A stretch of 64,000 bases of DNA from Struthidea cinerea (taxonomy: Eukaryota > Chordata > Aves > Passeriformes > Corcoracidae), in NCBI GenBank assembly GCA_013397865.1, contig VZTI01002797.1, forward strand, positions 599,724 to 663,723. The letters run 5' to 3'. This document shows, piece after piece, positions 57,077 through 64,000 of this stretch (position 1 is the first letter of the stretch; every line of letters begins with the position of its first letter). The notes beneath the pieces are model-generated. The model searched no databases, had not been told where the DNA came from, and was given only the letters and a program-made list of their open reading frames with translations. Both the position numbers and the translations under genes were made by a program.

Positions 57077-57228
57077 CAGAATCATGGGATGGTTTGGGTT
57101 GGAAGGGACCTTAAAGATCATTGAGTTCCATCCCCTGACACAGGCAGGGACACCTTCTACTATCCCAGGTTGCTCCAAGCCCCATCCGGCCTGACCTTGG
57201 ACAATTCCAGGGATGGGGCAGCCACAAC
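57077..57228 (-). mobile_element. CR1 LINE, 3' tip
   Basis: Antisense CR1 of about 150 bp: CAGAATCATGGGATGGTTTG, GGTTGGAAGGGACCTTAAAG, CTACTATCCCAGGTTGCTCC, GATGGGGCAGCCACAA. Confidence 0.95.
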
Positions 57229-57650
57229 CACTCTCATTTTCAGGAATGCTGCGTCTGGGTGTGATGTATAAAGACTATCCATTTTTAATGATAATTTAAT
57301 GCAAATCTGCATCACCTTTTAACCAAAGTGCTGATCAACTCTGCTGCTTTGTTCTTTTTGCCCTTCCCTTAGTGGCAGACGTGAAGAGTCAGGGACAGGT
57401 TGTCTCGTTAGGACAGTAAGAGAGAAAAGTTTTCATTTCCAGCTGCAAAAGAAGAGGGAAAAGAAGGAGGTGAAGAATTTATGGCAGATAGATTTGGCAT
57501 TTCATCCCAAACCATTCCAGAGCTGAGGGCAGATTCCAGTGGGGAAAGCCTGACCCCTCGGCATCAGCAGGGATTGTGCTGCTAATTTTCCCCTGAGTTT
57601 GCACAGACAACTTCAGGTTGTGATCAGAAAACTTTCTTCTTCCCACTCAA
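57229..57650. other. unique noncoding block
   Basis: No gene or repeat recognised. Confidence 0.5.
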
Positions 57651-57928
57651 ATTGACAGGACAAGGGGAAAAGGCTCAAGCTGCACCAGGGGAGGATCACA
57701 TTCAATATTAGAAAAAAATTCTTCACTGGAAGAGTGGTTAAACATCAGAACAGGATGCCCAGGGAAGGGGTGGAGTCACCATCCCTGGAAGTGTTCAAAA
57801 ATTAGTTGGATGTGGCACTTTGTTTATGTTTTATGTTGATATGGTTTAGTGGGCGTGGGAATATTGGGTTAAAGGATGGACTTGATGATCCTGGAGGTCT
57901 TTTCCAACCTTAGCGACTCAGTGATTTT
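57651..57928 (+). mobile_element. CR1 LINE, 3' fragment
   Basis: Sense CR1: ATTGACAGGACAAGGGGAAA, GAAAAAAATTCTTCACTGGA, CCATCCCTGGAAGTGTTCAA, GGATGTGGCACTTTG, GTTAAAGGATGGACTTGATG, GGTCTTTTCCAACCTTAGCG. Same subfamily as 38672, with a small TTATGTTTTATGTTGATATG insertion. Confidence 0.95.
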
Positions 57929-60055
57929 AATGAGTCCCCTGTTTTCATGGTTCCAAACCTGTGCTCACCTGTTAATCTCTGCTCCCTGCTCGGCTCCAGG
58001 CAGGGCTGGACAGAGCTACAGGAGGGGTTTTCTGATCTCTTGGGTTTGTAGGTGGTGAATTGCCAGTGATCTTTGCTCACAGAGTGTGGCAGGAACCTTG
58101 GGATGAAAATTCTGTGCTCTGAGAAAGGGACGGACAGTGCACTTTTGCCCTTTGCCAATGAATGAATGGACATTGCGGCTTGCAAGATATTCCAAATTCA
58201 GGCTTCTGCTGTTCTGGGCATGTTCAACATCCTCCCCTAAGGAAGAGGTAACTCCTGGAGGGAACAAATCCTGTCTGGAGAGACCTGAAGGGTGAGAAGT
58301 GTCTCTTTGGTGTTGAGATGGGTTTTATTGTCAGTGAGAAGGGACTGTCTCAGCAGGGACACAGCTGGGAGGCAGCGTGTGCATGTGGCTGCTACCCCAC
58401 AGCCGGAAAAATCGTCTTTGGCTTCTCTGATGCTTTCTCAAAAAGAATGATTTTGTTGCTGTTTGGAAGGAAACCAAAAAACTGCCAGATCCAAAGGAAA
58501 TGTTTCAAGTCACTCATTGCTTTGAACTGGGGAAATGTTTCAATGGAGCTTTTTTTCTTCTTGCAAAAGGAAGAAAATTTAGAGAGTCTGCTTCAAATGT
58601 GTTTCATACAGGGGAAGATGAGGAAATTATTATCCTGCCTTTTCAGTTCCCCCTGCACTGAAACCTCAAATGCTCTTCAGGCTTTTTGTTCATTTATAAA
58701 CCCTAGGAAATTGTGACCAGGTTAAGAAGGAAACTTTTCAAGAAAATATGAGGATATCTGAAACCCAGTAGCTCAGAATCTGTTCTCATCTGCCCCTGGA
58801 CTCTTCTCATTCACCAGTATCACTGGGGCATCACCAACCCAACACAGGAGATTCAGGAAGTATTATTTGGAAGCTGCCCAGGCTGGCATGGGATGGAAAC
58901 ACAAATTCTCTGGGAATCAGTGCTGACTACTGCAAAGTACCGCTGTTGTTGTGATCCTGCAGCCTCGTGTGAAGGCACTGATAGAAAGGCAATAATAGCA
59001 CTTGGAAAATGATAGTGGCACATTAAACTCTGCTCCAGTTGCTCAGCTCCCAGCGATAACAAGTGCTCAGCAACAAATATTAGTTATAAACATGCAGCGC
59101 AACGTGTGCCAGGAAATTACAGGCAGAAAAAAATCAATCACCTCAAAGGATGTGGATGCAGCACTAATCTGAGATCGAAAAGTCAGAACTTCTGGGTTTG
59201 TGCCTGAAATACCCTGGCAGAAGATAAAGGTCATATCACTTTGCTAAAATGAAAGGTGCAACTTTTTAAGAACATATTTCTGAATCCACGAAAGAAATGC
59301 CAGCACTTATTTTTGAGTGAAGGATTTCAGTACTCCCTCTTCTGCAAACTTGGGGAACAGGGAGGTACTGTGTGCTGAAGGAGACGGAATAATTCCCTGA
59401 TTTGGGAATTCAGAGTCTCGCCCTGTTGGTGATGTTTGTAGAGCTTATACTTAACGCAAGATGAATAAAAGAAAATTTTCCATCTCTCCTGGACTCTGCT
59501 GAATGGCTCAATAACCTCCCTGCGAATTTATAATTTGCTGTTGCTTTTCAAAATGCCAAACACAAAGTGAGCAGGAGGGAGACTCGGAGGGGTAGTTAGC
59601 GAGGGGAATGGGTTATTGGGGAAGATGATTGAAGAATCCCATTGTGCTGGAGTTTTCCTGACATTTCGTTTGCAGGGAAGGCAGGCTGAGATCAGCATTT
59701 CCCCTCTTCTTGAAGCGTCTTATCTTCCCAGCCATGTGTTCCTGGGCTGTGTTAATGAGTGTGATATATAATACATTTCACACCGAACCTGATTTACAAA
59801 GGATGGGGTGAAAAACCTGCCATTCCGATGGGATGGGAATCGTAATGGAGCAGAATTTTCTGCAAATGCTACAGCGTTGTAAATAATGGAGGAAGGATAA
59901 GAATAGACAAGTCGAGTCAATACCTGAGATGCATCTTAATTGCTCGGCTCAGTACAAACAAGTAGCAACACGTGTTGCTTTCAGTGAGCTCAGCTGGGCA
60001 GATTTTCATGGGTTTAGCTCAATTTGTGTGGCTTGCAGTTGTTATAAATCATAAA
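57929..60055. other. unique noncoding block
   Basis: 2.1 kb without a supported gene. A 132-codon plus frame (58318-58716) has no domain. 59080-60050 has retained CpGs and conserved-element-like AATTA words. Confidence 0.5.
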
Positions 60056-60202
60056 ATCACTGAATAATGGAATGGTTAATTGGAAGGGACATTAAAGATC
60101 ATCTTGTTCCACCCCCCTGCTGTGGGCAGGGACACCTTCTACCAGGCCAGGTTGTTCCAAGCGCCATCCAACCCCGCCTTGAACTCTTCCAGGGATGGGA
60201 AT
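60056..60202 (-). mobile_element. CR1 LINE, 3' tip
   Basis: Antisense CR1: AATCACTGAATAATGGAATG, GGAAGGGACATTAAAGATCA, GTGGGCAGGGACACCTTCTA, CCAGGCCAGGTTGTTCC, CTTCCAGGGATGGGA. It ends where the long sense copy begins. Confidence 0.94.
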
Positions 60203-60206
60203 ACAT

Positions 60207-60938
60207 TTGTAAAGCCTTGCACTTGGAAAAACATAATGCAAGAGTGCAGCAGGGGCTGGGATCCATCTGGGGATCATCTCTGTGGAAAGGGACCTGGGGA
60301 TCCTGGTGGACATTGAGCTCGATGCGAATGAGCAGAGTCCTGCCATGACCTAAAAAAGCCAAGAGGATGCTGGGTGGCATCAACGGCATCACCAGCAGAG
60401 GTAAAGGTCATTATCCCACTCAACTCAGAGCCTGCAAGGCCACACCTGGAATATCGTGTCCAGTTTTGATCTCCGCCATACAAAAAAGTAGTGGACAGAC
60501 TGGAAGGGGTCCGCAGAAAATGATCAAAGGTCTGGGAAGCCTGACATGAGGGAAGACTGACACAAACAAACTGGGATTGTTCATCACTGAGTAAAGAAGG
60601 CTCATGGGAGACCTTGTCATCACATTCCAGTATTTAAAGGGTGGCTGAAAGGAAGATGGAGAGTTCCTTTTTTTTGAGCAGTCACATGGGAAAAGAGGAG
60701 GGATGTTGGGTACAAGGGAGCTTCTGACCGGACACAAGAGGAAAGTTGTTCACCATGAGGAAAAAATGAGGCATGGAATGATCTCCCCAGGGAAGTGGTG
60801 GATTCCTCACCAGTCGATAATTTTAGGATTCAGCTGGACAAGGTGCTGGACCATTCTGTCTAGACTGGGCTTTGGCCAAAAAAGGTTGGACCAGCTGATC
60901 CTTGAGACTCCTTCCAACCTGGCATTCTGTGACTCCAT
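60207..60938 (+). mobile_element. CR1 LINE, longest copy, includes decayed ORF2 tail
   Basis: Sense CR1 of about 730 bp. Its first 150 bp (CCTTGCACTTGG, GGAAAGGGACCTGGGGATCC, GGTGGACATTGAGCTCGATG) correspond to the C-terminal end of the CR1 ORF2 reverse-transcriptase protein, now broken by frameshifts and stops. This is followed by the 3' UTR: GGCATCAACGGCATCACCAG, GGCCACACCTGGAATATCGT, GGAAGTGGTGGATTCC, CAGCTGATCCTTGAGACTCC, TTCCAACCTGGCATTCTGTG. It carries no function now. Confidence 0.93.
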
Positions 60939-60997
60939 GGTTGAAAAACACACTTGCCTGAGCAGATCAAAGAAAAACTGTTGGATTTAGTTCAGAG
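60939..60997. other. unique spacer
   Basis: Short unique sequence between two sense CR1 copies. Confidence 0.55.
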
Positions 60998-61443
60998 GTA
61001 TCTATGAAGATGCTCCAAGGGCTGGAGCTCCTCCGCTCTGGAGCCAGGCTGGGAGAGTTGAGAATGTCCAGCCTGGAGAAGCGAAGGCCCCAGGGAGACC
61101 TCAGAGCCCTGTCCAGTGCCTAAAGGGGCTCCGAAAGCTGGAGAGGGAGCTTTGACTTAATCACAAGGGCATGTAATGATAGGATGAGGGCAAGTGACTT
61201 TAAACTGCCAGCAGGATAGGTTGGATATTGGCAAGGAATTGTTCCCTGAGAGGGTGGAGGGGCCCTGGCACAGGTTGCCCAGAAAAGCTGTGGCTGCCTC
61301 ATCCCTGGAATTGTCCAAGGCCAGGTTGGACAGGGCTTGGAGCAACCTGGGATAGTGGAAGGTGTCCCTGCCCATGGCAGGGGAGTGGAACTGGATGATC
61401 TTTAAGGTCCCTTCCATCCCAAACCATTCTGTGATTCTCTGGT
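60998..61443 (+). mobile_element. CR1 LINE, long 3' fragment
   Basis: Sense CR1 of about 445 bp: CCAAGGGCTGGAGCTCCTCC, CCAGCCTGGAGAAGCGAAGG, GGTTGGATATTGGCAAGGAA, GGCCCTGGCACAGGTTGCCC, GGTTGGACAGGGCTTGGAGC, CAACCTGGGATAGTGGAAGG, ACCATTCTGTGATTCTCTGG. Low divergence, intact 3' end. Confidence 0.96.
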
Positions 61444-63681
61444 TCAGTGAAATAGAGATGAAAACAAGTGGTGGCCATTAAAATCTGAAATGCTCCTTCT
61501 TGCCATGATCCATGACCTGCTCCTATGACACAGCACTGTCCAGACACTGAGTCAAAACAGGATTTTATTTTTCTGGGAGTCATCCTTGGAAGCCCAGAGG
61601 CCAAGTTTTCCGTGGACATGTGCCTCAGCTGTTTATGTCAGACTCCTTTCTGCTGCACACAGGGCACTTCTTTCAAGGTTGTTGCAATACCAAATCCCTA
61701 AATGGATATGCCCTGATACTGATGTTTACTAAACATCCACTGTTTCCCAGTGGTCGGTTTTCTGGGAAGCAGAAACTTGGAATTATACACAGTGAGTGTC
61801 TGAACCCAAAAAAAGAAAAAGAGGTGGGTGGGTTTCAGCTTGATGGGTACAAAACTGGAAGTCAAGTTGGTTCAGTTTCAGGATTTACTTTCATGTTTTC
61901 TTCACTTGTAATTGAATGTTTTGCTTCACTTTCAGGTTGCTAAAGTATTTTAGAAAAGCCTATTCCAGCTAGAGGCTGGAAACAAAAAAAAACTCTGTAT
62001 TTCTTCTAGAGAGGAGAAGCCAAAGTGTTTTCCTTCCGCAGGATTTATTGGATATTTTCAAAATGCTTCAATGGCAAATTTATACCACACAGGACATAAC
62101 TTAATGTATTTACTGATTGAAGGGAATGACCCAATTCAACTCAACTGAAACCATTTAAAGGATAATTTTGATCCCTTTGGAAGTCCTTGTTCTTGTTCTT
62201 CTTTCTTGTTGTTCTTGTTGTTGTTGCTCTTCTTGTTCTTTTTCTTCTTTTTCTTCTTCTTCGTCTTCTTCTTTTTTTAGTTTAGTTAAATAAATAGGAA
62301 AACAACCACACCAAAAAAATCCTCAAACCAAAAAAACCCCAAGCAATCCCAAAAGTCCATTCAGATACATCCTGGAAGAGTTTGTTGATGTGTTGAAAGT
62401 TCAGACCTTGCCTGGTCATCTTTTATTGGTGAAAAAAAGCCTCAATAAAAAGAACCGAAACTCCCCAGACCATCCTGAAAACATTTTTAGACCCACTAAC
62501 GTTGGTCATTTGTAAATCTTATGGATCCCTTGCACAGAACAAAATTAAGTTTCAGCTTAACGAGGCAGAAGATTTGATGAAAAAGGAAAAAACTCCTTGG
62601 AGCTTCTCCTTAGGTGTATGAACTTTACCTTCCTACACTTGCCAGGAATCTCCATCTCCTGCATGAAAAATGTTTTTGATAAAAAAAAAATCAGATCATA
62701 AAATCAAGTTTTTCCAACGTGAGGGCCACCAGAGCTTGTTATATTTTATGCTCTCCCCCTCACTCTATACAACATATTTTAAACAACTTTTTTCTTTAAC
62801 TTTACATACACATTAAACTTTTTTTAGTATTTAGGGGAGTTTCTTTTAATGCTCTTTCTTGCAGAGCTCTTTGCTGGTAAGCATTTGTTAAAATAATCTT
62901 CTCCCATGTGTGACCCAGCAATAAACTGCTGGAGAATGATCTGCTAAATCTTAATGCATCCAGAAAAAAAACCAGGGCCCTGCTAGGACAAAGGGATTAA
63001 GAAAAAAAAAAAAACAAAAAAACCGAAAGAGAATGAGAGAGAGAAAAAGACTAAAAGATTTTGTCAGATTGATTTTTTATTAAGAAAACCCCTACACTGG
63101 AATTTAGAAGATGAGGATATTTTTTCCTTGAATCTTGATGTGCTACTGCATTTTCTTCAGGGGATGATGGGCAGCTGGGAAAAGGGGCTCAGCAAGGGAG
63201 TGCTGAATTACAGGGAAGCCGCAGGAGCATTTTGCTAAGGTGACAATTGATGGGAGCACGAGGACCTGGTGTTTAACCACCGTCTGTATTGGCAACTGAA
63301 GCCTTCCTTGGTGTCTCTTCATCCAGAAGATTCACTGCAATGCCACGTGGGGCTCAACAAAATTTCAAAGCACATCTTAGGAAGAAATCTGATCCTGGTG
63401 CGCTGGAGTGGGACCTGCAGGAAGAAGAAACAACTTATTCCCTTTGCCTGATCTCACACTGGCCTGCAGTGCTGAGAGGACACATCTTCATACCTTGAAA
63501 TAGGGATCAAGAGCTGACAGAACAAATTTCTGCTGATTTAAGGGATGACTTATCCCAGAAAACTGTATAAAATGCAGCTCTTTTGTGGGGTTAGAGCACC
63601 TGAAATATGAGATTCCCAGTTACATTTCCATAAGTGTGATGGGAAAGATATGGAGCAACACATCTGCTACAGAAACATTGA
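61444..63681. other. unique noncoding block with pyrimidine tract
   Basis: 2.2 kb with no supported gene. The pyrimidine-rich tract at 62184-62279 is its main feature. Short A runs occur at 62682 and 63002-63014. A 107-codon plus frame (61620-61943) has no domain. Confidence 0.5.
62184..62279. repeat. (TTC)n/(TTG)n pyrimidine-rich microsatellite
   Basis: About 95 bp of TTC and TTG units with T runs and almost no A, ending in CTTTTTTTAG. The terminus looks like a splice acceptor, but no exon follows it. Confidence 0.95.
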
Positions 63682-63856
63682 ATCTTAGGATCATTTAGGT
63701 TGGAGAAGAGCTCCGGGATCACGAAGTCCAACCTTGGGCTGAATGCCTCCACGCCCACTCACCCATATCACAAAGTGCCACATACTCTTTGTTTTTCCAA
63801 CGCTTCCAGGGATGGTGACTCCACCACTTCCCTGGGCAGCCTGGAACGACACATCC
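63682..63856 (-). mobile_element. CR1 LINE, 3' fragment
   Basis: Antisense CR1: CTTAGGATCATTTAGGTTGG, CACGAAGTCCAACCTTGGGC, CCACGCCCACTCACCCATAT, CAAAGTGCCACATACTC, CTTCCAGGGATGGTGACTCC, ACCACTTCCCTGGGCAGCCT. Diverged copy of the 47742/51385 subfamily. Confidence 0.93.
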
Positions 63857-64000
63857 AAGAATCCAGAGCTTGGATCTACCAAAGAGGAAACCAAACCAAG
63901 CACAGGTCATACTTTTCACTACAGAAATGCCAGAGCCTCATCAGCTGATTGCTTGCTGGAATCAGTTTTAAATGTGAAAATATGATCCTGGCTGATCCCT
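63857..64000. other. unique sequence to window end
   Basis: No gene or repeat recognised. Confidence 0.5.

Overview
This window looks like gene-poor nuclear DNA from a bird. The diagnosis rests on about 40 copies and fragments of the CR1 LINE, in both orientations. Most are truncated 3' ends with the avian hallmarks: a tail resembling repeats of ATTCTGTG, and the reverse-strand phrase CCAGGTTGCTCCAAGCCC followed by CTTCCAGGGATGGGGCAGCC. Solo LTRs of endogenous retroviruses, simple repeats and AT-rich unique sequence fill the rest. A passerine or other neoavian bird is plausible from the retroviral LTR types, but the sequence alone does not settle it.

No protein-coding exon or RNA gene is supported. 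The longest open frames are either antisense readings of CR1 (10389-11036, 15434-16249) or about what chance gives in 64 kb (18750-19304). One minus-strand pair of overlapping frames near 33.0-33.5 kb is protein-like enough to be listed as a weak pseudogene candidate.

Layout. 0-9 kb: microsatellite, sparse CR1, long unique blocks, and a 22-bp tandem repeat at 7.3 kb. 9-19 kb: several CR1s, a 20-bp minisatellite at 15.2 kb and a nested CR1 mosaic at 18.0 kb. 19-26 kb: mostly unique AT-rich DNA with conserved-element-like stretches. 27.5-28.65 kb: a nearly perfect 107-bp inverted repeat around a 925-bp spacer holding a sense CR1. 29-38.7 kb: unique DNA with scattered CR1. 39.08-39.68 kb: antisense solo LTR. 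44.6-46.3 kb: TAAT-rich unique DNA with a perfect 24-bp palindrome, then a sense LTR with six CCAAT boxes, bracketed by a diverged ~70-bp direct repeat at a 658-bp offset. 49.85-50.49 kb: CpG-rich antisense solo LTR with a clean 6-bp target duplication. 51-57 kb: more CR1, an AT microsatellite, an A-rich tract and an LTR-like remnant. 57-64 kb: CR1 cluster at 60.0-61.4 kb, including the longest copy, then unique DNA with a long pyrimidine tract.

There is no operon or pathway to describe. The biology on view is retroelement insertion, nesting and decay, LTR promoter architecture, and structural DNA (inverted repeat, palindrome). The inverted repeat and the LTR/direct-repeat locus near 46 kb are the items most worth following up.
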